A stretch of DNA of 64,000 nucleotides from Candidatus Methylomirabilota bacterium (GTDB taxonomy: Bacteria > Methylomirabilota > Methylomirabilia > Methylomirabilales > Methylomirabilaceae): positions 1 through 64,000 of the forward strand of contig PQAM01000015.1 of the NCBI GenBank assembly GCA_003104975.1, given 5' to 3'. Both the position numbers and the translations under genes were made by a program. The notes below the pieces were generated by a model that saw nothing but the letters and a program-made list of their open reading frames with translations, made no database searches and was not told where the DNA came from. Shown piece by piece: positions 51,850 through 60,711 of this stretch; the stretch's first letter is position 1, and the number at the start of each line of letters is the position of its first letter.

Positions 51850-53373
51850 GTGTCGCTGTACTGCCTGCTCTTCGTCGGTCTTGTGACCGCCTTTCACCTC
51901 TGGTTCATCAGCTCGGGACGGTTCGATCTGGCGCCGGACGAGGCCCACTATTGGACCTGGTCGAAGCGGTTGGACTGGAGCTACTACAGTAAAGGGCCGA
52001 TGGTGGCCTACCTGATTGCCCTTTCTACATGGTTTGGGGGCGATACCGAATTTTTTGTCCGGCTACCGGCGGTTGTGCTCTCAACCGGCACGCTCTTCCT
52101 CACGTTCCTGCTGGCGAATCGACTCTGCCGCTCCAGATGGGCCGGCCTGGAAGCGGTGCTTCTGCTTGCCGCCATACCGCTCGCGCAGGCGGGTGCGATT
52201 TTAATGACGATCGATGCCCCGCTCGCATTCTTCTGGTCCCTCACGCTGCTACTCATCCACCGCGCGCTCACCGCAGAGGGTCACGCCTGGTGGCTCCTCG
52301 CAGGGATCGGCCTCGGGCTTGGTTTGCTCAGCAAGTACACGATGGCCATCATGGTACCGCAGATGTTCCTCTATCTCATATTATCCCGACACCACCGGTT
52401 CTGGATGCGGCGGCCGGGTCCCTACCTCATGTTGGGCGTCGGCCTGCTCATCTTTACCCCGGTTATCTTGTGGAGCGCCACGCATCACTTTGTCTCATTT
52501 CGTCACCTCCTGGAACAGCTTGGTGCAAGCGGACACGGGGTGATGCCGCTGAAGAGCACAGGGGAATTCGTCGCATCTCAGGTCGGCGTCGTGACCCCTG
52601 TCCTGTTGGCACTCCTGATGCTCGGACTCCGGGAGGCCGGTCGGGCCGGACTCGTTCGACGGACCGATGATACCTCGCTGTTTCTCTTGTGCGCCTCAGT
52701 ACCCCTCTTGGCGGTCTGTCTCATGACCAGTCTGTGGACGAAGGTACAAGCCAACTGGGCCGCGCCGGCCTATATCGCGGCCGCCGTCGCCGTCGCCAGG
52801 TGGCGACACGGCTCACTCGCCGACGACATCCCGGCCTGGCGATGGACGCGCAGCCGCGCCCTGCTCGCCTGCGCGTTAGCGACCGGTTTCCTGGTCGGCG
52901 CGATCGGCCATTTTCCGCATGCGCCGGCCTCAGTGGGCCTGCCGCTCCCTCGCAAGCTCGATCTGACCAGGCGGCTCAGGGGATGGGCAGAACTCGGGGC
53001 GCGGGTCAATACGATCTACGAAGAGATGAGTCAAACCGGCCCGACGTTCCTCTTCAGCGACCGGTATCAGGTCGCGAGCGAGGTACAGTTCTATGTACCC
53101 GCCCATCCGAAGACGTACAACATTCAACTTGGCCGACGAATGAATCAGTTTGACGTCTGGGGCGGAACCGAGGAAGTACAGGGCTGGAACGCCATCTATG
53201 TCACGGATCGATCGGCGCCGCCCGATGCGGTGCTCCGTTCCTTCGACAGGGTGGCTCCGGAGCGTCCGATCCACCTCTCGGATGGCGGACAGACGACCCA
53301 GCCCAACCCGTGGTTCATCTTCCGCTGCTATGGTTTCCACCAATTCCCTCCGGCTGAGCAGATCGGATACTAG
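51850..53373 (+). CDS. ArnT/PMT-like membrane glycosyltransferase (GT83 type)
   Basis: A protein of about 507 residues with a dozen hydrophobic segments. The first periplasmic loop carries the acidic [20 protein letters not shown] motif typical of ArnT-type lipid-sugar transferases (the D-E pair is catalytic). The start is uncertain: GTG at 51850 puts the first membrane helix at the N-terminus; the frame is open into purE. It precedes a polyprenyl-phosphate GT2 gene by one base, the usual donor-acceptor arrangement for adding a sugar to lipid A or a glycan. Confidence 0.87.
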   Translation: MSLYCLLFVGLVTAFHLWFISSGRFDLAPDEAHYWTWSKRLDWSYYSKGPMVAYLIALSTWFGGDTEFFVRLPAVVLSTGTLFLTFLLANRLCRSRWAGLEAVLLLAAIPLAQAGAILMTIDAPLAFFWSLTLLLIHRALTAEGHAWWLLAGIGLGLGLLSKYTMAIMVPQMFLYLILSRHHRFWMRRPGPYLMLGVGLLIFTPVILWSATHHFVSFRHLLEQLGASGHGVMPLKSTGEFVASQVGVVTPVLLALLMLGLREAGRAGLVRRTDDTSLFLLCASVPLLAVCLMTSLWTKVQANWAAPAYIAAAVAVARWRHGSLADDIPAWRWTRSRALLACALATGFLVGAIGHFPHAPASVGLPLPRKLDLTRRLRGWAELGARVNTIYEEMSQTGPTFLFSDRYQVASEVQFYVPAHPKTYNIQLGRRMNQFDVWGGTEEVQGWNAIYVTDRSAPPDAVLRSFDRVAPERPIHLSDGGQTTQPNPWFIFRCYGFHQFPPAEQIGY

Positions 53374-54399
53374 ATGCGGGACGACTCGCCCCATCGCGCC
53401 GCATGCGACGATCTTCGACAGGCACCATGGCTGTCCGTCGTGATCCCCTTTTACAACGAGGAAGAGAGCATCCGTCCCCTTCATGACCAAATCGCCGAGG
53501 TCCTGGATGGGCTCGGACGAGCGTACGAGGTGGTCGCCGTCGACGATGGCAGCACCGATCGGACGCCCGCCGTTCTCGAGGCGATCGTGAAAGAGGATCC
53601 GCGGTGGAGGATTGTGGTACTTCGGCGGAACTTCGGCCAGACGGCCGCCCTTTCCGCGGGCTTTGATCATGCGACGGGCGACGTGATCGTGACCCTCGAT
53701 GGAGACCTCCAGAACGACCCGGCCGACATTCCGAGGCTCTTGGAGCGTATCCAGGATTATGACGTGGTCAGCGGCTGGCGGGCCGATCGTCAGGATCCTT
53801 TCCTGTCAAGGCGACTACCCTCAATGATCGCGAACTGGCTTATCTCCGTCACAACCGGCGTTCGGCTGCACGACTACGGATGTACGCTGAAGGCGTATCG
53901 ACGGGTCGTCGTAGAGAACCTCCGGCTGTACGGGGAGTTGCATCGGTTTATCCCGGCCATTGCCAGTTGGATGGGCGTTGCCATCGCTGAGGTAAAAATC
54001 AACCACCATCCAAGACGATTCGGACGTTCCAAGTACTCCATTGTTCGAACGGTACGGGTCCTCCTGGATCTGATCGCCGTCAAGTTCCTCCTTCGTTTCA
54101 GCACCTCGCCGATCCAGATCTTCGGCGGGTTGGGACTCGCCATCGGCACCGCCGGGGGAGGATTGCTTCTGTACCTGGCCGGCATCAAGCTCCTCATGAA
54201 CCAATCGATCGGCGGCAGGCCGCTCTTACTGCTCGCGATCCTTCTCCTCATCCTGGGGGTCCAGCTTGTCGGTATGGGCCTGCTCGGCGAGATGGTCGCG
54301 CGCGTCTATCATGAAACACAGCGCAAACCGATCTACATGGTCCACCGGATCATCCGTGAGGTCAAGACTGCAGGAGACGGCATTGAACTCGACCAATAG
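53374..54399 (+). CDS. Polyprenyl-phosphate glycosyltransferase (ArnC/DPM-like GT2)
   Basis: A 341-residue GT2 enzyme: WLSVVIPFYNEEESI, VAVDDGSTDRT, VTLDGDLQNDPADI (metal-binding DxD-like) in the first 130 residues, then two C-terminal membrane helices (from about residue 240). It loads a sugar onto undecaprenyl phosphate at the inner face. The neighbouring ArnT-like transferase and flippase-like protein can complete transfer on the outer face. ATG immediately follows the preceding stop. Confidence 0.92.
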   Translation: MRDDSPHRAACDDLRQAPWLSVVIPFYNEEESIRPLHDQIAEVLDGLGRAYEVVAVDDGSTDRTPAVLEAIVKEDPRWRIVVLRRNFGQTAALSAGFDHATGDVIVTLDGDLQNDPADIPRLLERIQDYDVVSGWRADRQDPFLSRRLPSMIANWLISVTTGVRLHDYGCTLKAYRRVVVENLRLYGELHRFIPAIASWMGVAIAEVKINHHPRRFGRSKYSIVRTVRVLLDLIAVKFLLRFSTSPIQIFGGLGLAIGTAGGGLLLYLAGIKLLMNQSIGGRPLLLLAILLLILGVQLVGMGLLGEMVARVYHETQRKPIYMVHRIIREVKTAGDGIELDQ

Positions 54400-54412
54400 G
54401 ACAGCAACAAAG

Positions 54413-55357
54413 ATGTGGCAGTTCGGCCTGAAGCTCGCCGTCAGCATCGCGTTACTGGCCTTACTCTTATCCAGGACCGATCTGCAGGCCCTCGCTACCC
54501 TCTTTCGCTCCCTGCGTTTTCCGATCTTTTTCGGATCTGTACTGTTGTATCTGCTGGTTCAGTTACTCAGCACTATTCGCTGGAGATGTCTGCTTCAGGC
54601 CGAACAGATCCATCTCCCGTTCTGGCGTCTCATTCTCCTGTACTATGAGGGGATGTTCTTTAACCTGATGCTGCCGACGGCGATCGGCGGCGATGTGGTC
54701 AGAGGCTATCGGGTCTCACGGCTGACCGAACGACGCGAGGCGTCGTTGGCCTCGATCCTTGTTGAGCGACTCTCCGGTTTTGTCGCGATGGCCATTATCG
54801 CCTGCATCGCCGTGGTCCCCGCCTATGCCCACCTAAGCGACCCGTTGATTATGTGGTTGACAGCCGGCTCGGCGGTCGGGATGGTCGTCCTCGTCGCATC
54901 ATTGCTCAGCGATCGACTTCAGGCGCTGTTCTTCAGGTTGCTTCACGGCGTCGGTCTGGGCAGATTTCACGAAACCCTCCATCGTCTGTATGAAGCGGTT
55001 CAACAGTACTGGGCCCACCGAGCAACCCTCTTACTCGCACTGGGGCTCTCGTTGGTCTTGCAGTCCCTGGTCATCACGATCTTCTACCTGATCTCGCAGG
55101 CGCTCAACCTCTCCGTCCCCTTTCACTATTTTTTTCTGTTTGTCCCGTTGATGAGCGTGATTTCGATGGTGCCGATCTCGATTGCCGGCCTCGGGCTTCG
55201 AGAAGGGAGCGCCGTCTATCTCTTCACCAAGGTCGGTCTGGATGCCGCCGGCGCCATCAGCCTGTCGCTGCTCTGGTTCGTCGTCACGGCTCTTTGCAGC
55301 GGGTTGGGGGGAATCGTGTTTCTGGTCGGTCCCTCAGAGCACCGAATAGACACGTAA
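54413..55357 (+). CDS. Lysylphosphatidylglycerol synthase TM-region/AglD-like membrane protein
   Basis: A 314-residue polytopic protein of the LPG_synthase_TM/UPF0104 family: FWRLILLYYEGMFFNLMLPT, IGGDVVRGYRVSR, and SIAGLGLREGSAVYLF are its typical cytoplasmic-loop motifs. The family includes flippases or helpers for lipid-linked sugars. The longer frame from 54266 overlaps the GT2 gene in another frame and is not used. Confidence 0.87.
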   Translation: MWQFGLKLAVSIALLALLLSRTDLQALATLFRSLRFPIFFGSVLLYLLVQLLSTIRWRCLLQAEQIHLPFWRLILLYYEGMFFNLMLPTAIGGDVVRGYRVSRLTERREASLASILVERLSGFVAMAIIACIAVVPAYAHLSDPLIMWLTAGSAVGMVVLVASLLSDRLQALFFRLLHGVGLGRFHETLHRLYEAVQQYWAHRATLLLALGLSLVLQSLVITIFYLISQALNLSVPFHYFFLFVPLMSVISMVPISIAGLGLREGSAVYLFTKVGLDAAGAISLSLLWFVVTALCSGLGGIVFLVGPSEHRIDT

Positions 55358-55372
55358 GCGCCGAATCCGATC

Positions 55373-55984
55373 ATGCTTGCCACATCATGGCTGGAACGAT
55401 TGCACGAGTGGGACGAGGCGGGATTCTACGTGATTACCCGTACCCTCCGGAATCCGATCTTCGACCTTCTGATGCCCTTCATTACTGATAAGTGGAACTT
55501 CGTCCTGCCGGCGGCCGCGCTGCTCGGGTACGTATTGCTCTTCCGACCAAAGCGTGATCGGATCATCGCCTTGGCCGCGATTGCCGTCATTCTTCTTGCC
55601 GATGAAACCAGCCAGCTCTTGAAGGATCTCTTTGAACGGACCAGGCCTTTTCATCCCCTCAGAGACCTGACGCGTCCCGTTTCGTTCTCGTTTCCCTCAA
55701 ACCACGCCAGCAACACGTTTGCTTTGGCTACATTTCTCTCCTATAATTATTCACGATCAGGATGGCTGTGCTTCCCTGCGGCGGTCCTCGTGGGCTATTC
55801 CCGGGTCTATGTCGGCTCCCATTATCCGTTTGATGTCGTGGGTGGAGCGCTCTGGGGGATCCTGATCGGACTTCTCGGCGTCACAGTGGTCCGGTATGTG
55901 ATGCGGATCGTCGGAATCGACGCAACGGGCAACGCGAGAGACAACAAAAACCAGCCGACCTACGAACCCGATACGTTTCAGTAG
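55373..55984 (+). CDS. PAP2-family membrane phosphatase
   Basis: A 203-residue phosphatase with the three PAP2 motifs: KDLFERTRPF (K-x6-RP), PSNHASNTF (PSxH variant PSNH) and SRVYVGSHYPFDVVGG (SRx5HxxxD). Five to six membrane helices are visible. Likely substrates are undecaprenyl pyrophosphate or other lipid phosphates released by the preceding glycosyltransferases. Fifteen bases after the flippase-like gene. Confidence 0.92.
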   Translation: MLATSWLERLHEWDEAGFYVITRTLRNPIFDLLMPFITDKWNFVLPAAALLGYVLLFRPKRDRIIALAAIAVILLADETSQLLKDLFERTRPFHPLRDLTRPVSFSFPSNHASNTFALATFLSYNYSRSGWLCFPAAVLVGYSRVYVGSHYPFDVVGGALWGILIGLLGVTVVRYVMRIVGIDATGNARDNKNQPTYEPDTFQ

Positions 55985-56003
55985 TTGCCTAAGGAGTGCA
56001 ACC

Positions 56004-57053
56004 ATGAGTGGCCAACAGATTCGACTGACGTCGTTGTCGCACGGGGCCGGCTGAGCCTGTAAAATCAGCCCTGCTGATCTGGCTCAGGTGCTGGGCCAGC
56101 TTCCACAATTTGACGACTCGCGCATTCTTGTGGGGGCCGAGACCTCCGACGATGCCGCCGTGTACCAACTCGACGGCGGACAGGCCATCGTCCAGACCGT
56201 CGACTATATCACTCCCGTCGTCGACGACCCCTACAGTTGCGGTCAGATCGCCGCCGCCAACTCGCTGAGCGACATCTATGCGATGGGTGCGACCCCGCTC
56301 TTCGCCCTGAACATTGTCGGGTTTCCCGTGGGATCGCTATCCTTGGATATCCTGGCGGAGATCCTTCGCGGCGGCGCCGATAAGGTTCGGGAGGCCGGGA
56401 TCCCGATCATCGGAGGCCACAGCATTGACGATCCGGAGCCCAAATACGGCCTCGTTGTCACCGGACTGATCCATCCTGCAAAAATCTATAAGAACTCGAC
56501 TGCCCTGATCGGCGATGATCTGGTGTTGACCAAACCTCTCGGCATCGGGATTATCACAACGGCGATTAAGCGCGGCAAGGCCGCACCATCAACGATCGAT
56601 GCGGCCGTCGCATTGATGGCAACGCTGAATAAAGACGCATCGGAGGCCATGGTCGCGGTAGGCGCCCACGCCTGTACGGATGTGACCGGTTTCGGACTGC
56701 TCGGCCACCTGCATGAGATGACGACAGGGAGCAAGATGGGCGCGCGGGTGTGGCTTTCGAAGATCCCCGTCCTGCCGGAGGCCTGGGATCTGGTCAGACA
56801 AGGGGTCTGCCCTGGTGGAACAAAACGCAATTATGACTCGCTGCAATCCGCCGTTACATGGGATCCAGGGATTGATGAAGAGGCCCGACTGATGCTCTGC
56901 GACGCCCAGACCTCCGGCGGCCTCCTGATCGCTGTCCCGAAGGACAGGACGGCGGCCCTTGTGCGGCGCCTGAATGAGCGCAAGACACCGGTCGCGGCCC
57001 TCATCGGCGAAATCATCGAGGACCAAGAGGGCCGGATCCGCGTGGAGCCGTAG
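56004..57053 (+). CDS. selD: Selenide, water dikinase; a selenoprotein (Sec at residue 17)
   Basis: A 349-residue SelD making selenophosphate from selenide and ATP. ATG at 56004 (after AAGGAGTGCAACC) gives MSGQQIRLTSLSHGAG, then TGA at 56052-56054, then ACKISPADLAQVLG. The TGA stands exactly where the catalytic Cys/Sec of the family lies (GAG-U-xCK), so it is read as selenocysteine. Further motifs: the ATP-site lysine CK, DDAAVYQLDG, VDYITPVVDDPY and CTDVTGFGLLGH. A caller unaware of Sec would start at 56088 and lose the active site. SelA, SelB and tRNA-Sec must be elsewhere in the genome. Confidence 0.93.
56052..56086 (+). promoter_or_regulatory. Bacterial SECIS-type hairpin in selD
   Basis: Starting with the UGA itself: TGAGCC (56052-56057) pairs with GGCTCA (56081-56086), and ATCAGC (56064-56069) with GCTGAT (56073-56078) around a 3-base loop. 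A two-part stem directly at the UGA is the bacterial SECIS layout, bound by SelB in known systems. Confidence 0.8.
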
Positions 57054-57100
57054 CTTCGATTCCCTCTCGGTAAGAAGTGTCAGGAGATGAGGAGTCGCAT

Positions 57101-57346
57101 ATGAAGGAACACTACACAGCGGTCATCAAGCAGAGAGGTCAGTGGTGGATCGGATGGGTTGAGGAGGTTCCGGGCGTAAACTGCCAGGAGGCTACAAGGG
57201 ACAAGTTACTTGAAAGCCTTCGGATAACGCTTCGGGAAGCATTGGAGTTCAATCGCCGCGAGGCGCTGGAGGCAGTACATCGGACCCTCATGAAAATCCC
57301 CACCGACATCGGTCTCACTGTCGAAGAACTGCTTCAATACAGGTAG
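57101..57346 (+). CDS. HicB-like antitoxin (orphan)
   Basis: An 81-residue protein MKEHYTAVIKQRGQWWIGWV, with EVPGVNCQEATRDKLLESLR: the HicB-type RNase-H-like half domain. A GAGGAG site precedes the ATG. No HicA gene stands on either side, and no DNA-binding tail is seen, so it is an orphan or a stand-alone UPF0150 protein. Confidence 0.75.
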   Translation: MKEHYTAVIKQRGQWWIGWVEEVPGVNCQEATRDKLLESLRITLREALEFNRREALEAVHRTLMKIPTDIGLTVEELLQYR

Positions 57347-57408
57347 TTCGTCCACCCAATACCCATACGCTAGTAGCCGACTCATGGTCATAATAGCCCC
57401 CCGACCCT

Positions 57409-57460
57409 GTCATTGCGAGCGACCGAAGGGAGTGCGGCAATCTCATTGTCTTTGGTTAGA
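57409..57460. repeat. Half copy of palindromic repeat family B
   Basis: GTCATTGCGAGCGACCGAAG…GCGGCAATCTCATTGTCTTT matches the left arm of the elements at 29395 and 37458. The right arm is missing. Confidence 0.6.
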
Positions 57461-57465
57461 AAGTC

Positions 57466-57565
57466 CCTCCTCACCCCCGCCCTCTCCTCCAAAGGAGGCG
57501 AGGGGAACCAAAAAAGACCTCCTCTCCCCCAATGGGGGGGGGAGGATAAAGGTGAGGGGGATTTT
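57466..57565. repeat. G/C-tract palindromic repeat
   Basis: CCCTCCTCACCCCCGCCCTC…GGAGGATAAAGGTGAGGGGG, with an inner CTCCTCCAAAGGAGGCGAG and CCTCTCCCCC/GGGGGGGGAGG hairpins. It resembles the CTCACCCCC…GGTGAGGGGG elements common in bacterial intergenic DNA and is a third repeat type in this gap. Confidence 0.6.
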
Positions 57566-57684
57566 TCGGAGCAACGATCCCATCCGGCGTCTGGCTTTCT
57601 ACCCCGGACCTTCATCCTCACGGACAGACTACAGGTGCAAGCGGTAATAGTGTCCTGTTCTAAAATTCGTCGCATATTTTTCGA

Positions 57685-57730
57685 CGTCATTCCGGCCAAG
57701 CCCGCAAAGCGGGCGCGAGCCGGCATCCAG
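57685..57730. repeat. Partial copy of palindromic repeat family A
   Basis: CGTCATTCCGGCCAAGCCCG, AAAGCGGGCGCGAGCCGGCA, TCCAG: hairpin arms GCCCGC/GCGGGC. Together with the two repeats above it makes up most of the 57347-57897 gap, where no gene was found. Confidence 0.6.
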
Positions 57731-57897
57731 AAAATAAGCCGACAAGACCCGCCGTATCTGTAAGAGGGCGTAGAGTCCACAAATCGCTTGCTAACGGCTG
57801 GATCCGATTCTACAATTCGCCATCACTATAGAAGTCTTTGGCGCGAATAGGCTGACCAATCTACGTAATAGTTGAGCCTCATCAAAGGAGAAATAGC

Positions 57898-58203
57898 ATG
57901 GACCCCAAACTCCTTGAACTCGCAAAAACATACGCCTTCATTGACCTTTGGTATAACTGGACGATTCGATACGGCGATGAAATGTCCAAGAGACAGCACG
58001 TGGGGTTCGGTTATAGAGCGGGGGTTTTTTATCCCAACGGAGCCAAGTTCGGCCAACATCACGACGACTGGCCCGCCTTTTTTAACGCCATGGCGGTTCT
58101 CGGAGTTCCGTACACAGGCATCAATGCGCTTTACTCATACTTGAATCATCCATCTTTCAAGACTTACTGGGATACAGGTGGCGTTATTTTTAATTTCCCG
58201 TAA
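57898..58203 (+). CDS. Hypothetical protein of 101 residues
   Basis: ATG at 57898 after AAAGGAGAAATAGC. The protein, MDPKLLELAKTYAFIDLWYN, is rich in aromatics, Gly and His (GQHHDDWPAFFNAMAVLG), with no signal peptide or membrane helix. I do not recognise it. It is flanked by repeats and restriction-system debris, so accessory origin is likely. Base composition around it is lower in GC than its neighbours. Confidence 0.55.
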   Translation: MDPKLLELAKTYAFIDLWYNWTIRYGDEMSKRQHVGFGYRAGVFYPNGAKFGQHHDDWPAFFNAMAVLGVPYTGINALYSYLNHPSFKTYWDTGGVIFNFP

Positions 58204-58361
58204 TACCATAGTCTTTTGTGTGCACTGACATCAAACCGCCCATAGTCTATAGACCTTCTGATGCCTGACGTAGGCATACGGCGGACTCGCTCCGCTCGCC
58301 GTTGATGCTGGGCGTTGGCCTCCTTACCCAGGGCGTGGCGAAAATGCGAGGTAGGTGATCG

Positions 58362-58718
58362 ATGGCACGAGGAAAGAAGAGCGAATCGAAACGCCCCATT
58401 GAGTCGTACGAGCACAAGGGCAAGGAGCGGATCAACAACCCGCCGGTCGGGTTGGTGACGCCGGAGACTGACCCGGACGCCGGACAGAAGAAGACTTACG
58501 CTTACGACCCACATCTCGAACCGCAACTGCAATGGGCCGGGAAGGCTGAGCATACCTCATTTGAAGTCCCCACCGTCTCGCTCCCCGTCCACGAGCGGAT
58601 CGAAGCCTACCGGGGGACGGAGTCGCTGCCCTTCGAGGTGGGCGAACACAAACGCGTTGCTGTTAAGATCGTGGACGACCGAGGCATCGAGCGCCTGAAG
58701 ATTCCGGAGGTGGAGTAA
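58362..58718 (+). pseudogene. Internally deleted type III Mod methyltransferase (second system)
   Basis: A 118-residue ORF. The first 80 or so residues (SYEHKGKERINNPPVGLVTP, TYAYDPHLEPQLQWAGKAEH, TSFEVPTVSL) match the N-terminus of a different type III adenine methyltransferase family. The last 35 ([20 protein letters not shown]) look like the far C-terminal end. The catalytic DPPY and FxGxG motifs are absent, so an in-frame deletion removed about 80 per cent of the gene. Its stop overlaps the MntA start (TAATG), so the pieces still form one transcript. Confidence 0.65.
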
Positions 58719-59029
58719 TGCCGCACATCTCGATCGATCAGGAGCGCCTGGCGGATTTCTGCCGACGATGGCGAATCACCGAACTGGCATTGTTCGGATC
58801 GGTCCTGCGGAAGGATTTCAGTCCCGAAAGCGATGTGGATGTGCTCGTCGTATTTGGGCCAGACGCAGATTGGCGGTATGAGCATTTTCTGACGATGGAA
58901 GAGGAATTGGAAGCCCTGTGCGGCCGAAAGGTCGATCTGGTTGAGAAGCGGTTGGTGGAACAAAGCGAGAATTACATTCGACGCAAGCACATATTGACAC
59001 ACTTGGAACCGCTCTATGTGGCGAGATGA
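58718..59029 (+). CDS. MntA-like nucleotidyltransferase antitoxin
   Basis: A 103-residue minimal nucleotidyltransferase: [20 protein letters not shown] shows the GSx10DxD active site, followed by [13 protein letters not shown] with the third Asp. In HEPN-MNT toxin-antitoxin systems MntA AMPylates the tyrosine of HepT and so blocks its RNase activity. Starts on the TAATG of the Mod remnant and overlaps hepT by 14 bases. Confidence 0.9.
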   Translation: MPHISIDQERLADFCRRWRITELALFGSVLRKDFSPESDVDVLVVFGPDADWRYEHFLTMEEELEALCGRKVDLVEKRLVEQSENYIRRKHILTHLEPLYVAR

Positions 59030-59369
59030 CGCGTATTTGCTGGACATTCTGATCGCCGCCAGGCGCGCCTCAGAGTTCACTCGCGAGATCACCTGGGACC
59101 AGTTTCGCCAAAGCCATTTGCACCAGCATGCCATTGCAAAAGCCCTCGAGAACATCGGCGAGGCCGCCAGGAAGGTATCTGATGAAACCAAGGCTGCCCA
59201 CCCGACCATTCCCTGGGATCAAATGATTGCCATGCGACATCGGATCGCCCACGACTATTTTCGTCATGTCGCGGGTGGTGCAGCATATCTGGGACGCGAT
59301 ACGGTGGGAGAACAGCGAGAGACTCACGCCGGTCTTCGACTGCGACCATCCTATCCGCTCAACGGCTGA
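59016..59369 (+). pseudogene. HepT-like HEPN toxin with lost C-terminus
   Basis: The first 84 residues are a normal HepT/DUF86 domain: [20 protein letters not shown], then [10 protein letters not shown], containing the Rx4HxY motif with the tyrosine that MntA modifies. From about 59264 the DNA is that of a res gene, read in the wrong frame ([12 protein letters not shown]…), replacing the last 20-25 residues. The catalytic motif is intact, so residual activity cannot be excluded. The fusion junction shows a deletion between hepT and res. Confidence 0.7.
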
Positions 59370-59790
59370 GATGCGCGCCTGGTATACCGGTAAGCCGTAT
59401 GAGCGCACCCACAGATCGCACATCCACGTGTGCGTCTATGACAGTACGTGGGAAGCTTCCGACGCCTTTGTGTTGGACGACAGCGATCACGTCTCTGCCT
59501 GGGTAAAGAACGACCACCTAGGCTTCGAGGTGTTGTATGTCTATCGTGGCGTGGTGCGAAAGTACCGGCCCGACTTCCTGGTTCGTCTCGCCAACGGCGA
59601 GATGCTCGTGCTGGAAACTAAGGGGCAGGATACGGAGCAGGACCAGGTCAAGCAGCGCTATCTGAACGAGTGGACGCAGGCCGTCAACGCGCACGGCGGG
59701 TTTGGGCGCTGGCGCGTGGCGGTGGCCCCGCGGCCTGGCGAGATTCGAGATATTGTGATGCGGACTACAGCAGCGGACGACAGCGCACGG
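59266..59790 (+). pseudogene. C-terminal fragment of a type III Res subunit (second system)
   Basis: In the frame open from 59227, residues from [20 protein letters not shown] through RSHIHVCVYDSTWEASDAFV and VVRKYRPDFLVRLANGEMLV, LETKGQDTEQDQVK match the nuclease end of Res proteins: PDF and ETK are the PD-(D/E)xK residues. The helicase part and any start are gone. Similarity fades near RDIVM; the frame stays open to 60045, where it is antisense to the IPTL-CTERM gene. Confidence 0.75.
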
Positions 59791-59801
59791 ACATCGTCGT
59801 G

Positions 59802-60584
59802 TTATCGGACCGTCGGCGGACGACGACGATGGCGGATCAGGATGCGCCGGCCGGAGATCCGTAGGGCGAGCGCAGCAGCCATCGCGGCCAAGAACAACGA
59901 CAGGGCGCCGTCCGACAGCGTCGGAACGCCTGAGACGTTCGCGGAGTTGAACGCAACCCCTGTTGGAGCCGTTCCCACCACGATCGGGCTGCCGACCACA
60001 CTGTTGGTGGCGGTCGCGATGACCGAGACGGTGTTCGAGCCTTGATTCGGCACGTAGACCGACAGACCGTCCGGGCTCGCAGCAAGAAAGTCAGGTCTCT
60101 GTCCCACCGGGATCGTGGTTGTGACCGTGTTGGTGGCGGTGGCGATGACCGAGACATTGTCAGATACGAAGTTGGCCACATAGGCGAAGGCGCCGTTCGG
60201 GGTGATGGCGATGCCGGCCGGGTTAGATCCCACCGGGATCGTGGTCGTGACCGTGTTGGTGGCGGTGGCGATGACCGAGACGGTGTTGGAGCCGGAGTTG
60301 GCGACATAGGCGAAGGCGCCGTTCGGGGTCACGGCAATCTGCTCAGGGGTCGGCCCGACTGAGATCGTCGTCAGTACGGAGTGTGTTGCGGTATCAATGA
60401 CCGAGACACTGGCCGAGCCGGAATTCGTCACATACGACAGAGCCGACGCATCCGCAGCCTGTAGTCCCAAGAGCGTCGCCACCATCAGACAGATGATGGT
60501 CGCCATGACGCCCCACCGGCGCAGCGCACCGTTTCCCAACGTCTGTAATTGCTTATATCTGATCAGTGCAGATGCCTCTATCAT
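59802..60584 (-). CDS. YVTN beta-propeller protein with IPTL-CTERM sorting signal
   Basis: About 260 residues. A signal peptide (VMATIICLMVATLLGLQAAD region) is followed by repeats of about 42 residues (ITPNGAFAYVANSGSNTVSV and variants), nearly identical at DNA level at 60110-60330. A C-terminal VPTLSDGALSLFLAAMAAAL helix and Arg-rich end form an IPTL-CTERM sorting signal, processed by an exosortase-type enzyme in families known to carry it. The start is uncertain (ATG at 60584 or 60506). The gene converges on, and its end overlaps, the Res remnant, which may have altered its final residues. Confidence 0.8.
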   Translation of the reverse strand: MIEASALIRYKQLQTLGNGALRRWGVMATIICLMVATLLGLQAADASALSYVTNSGSASVSVIDTATHSVLTTISVGPTPEQIAVTPNGAFAYVANSGSNTVSVIATATNTVTTTIPVGSNPAGIAITPNGAFAYVANFVSDNVSVIATATNTVTTTIPVGQRPDFLAASPDGLSVYVPNQGSNTVSVIATATNSVVGSPIVVGTAPTGVAFNSANVSGVPTLSDGALSLFLAAMAAALALRISGRRILIRHRRRPPTVR

Positions 60585-60711
60585 CACACGCGGTAACGAC
60601 CGGACCCCCACCCGTCTCGTGCACGATCTCCTGATCCCAACGTCGCCCCAAGCTTGAAGAACAGTAATCAAGCTGATCAACGTTTGTCAAGGAAATTCGC
60701 TAGTTCGCCGC

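Noticed and set aside
57347-57420. A hicA toxin gene after the HicB-like protein
   Set aside because: No ORF of the right size or character on either strand before the repeats start.
58250-58340. Possible integron attC site near the hypothetical gene at 57898
   Set aside because: GCGTTGG-like cores are present but no proper R'/R'' pair (GTTRRRY / RYYYAAC) with the right spacing, and there is no integrase.
59227-60045. A complete protein of 272 residues
   Set aside because: Only the part from about 59266 to 59790 resembles Res; the beginning is HepT DNA in another frame and the end is antisense to the IPTL-CTERM gene.
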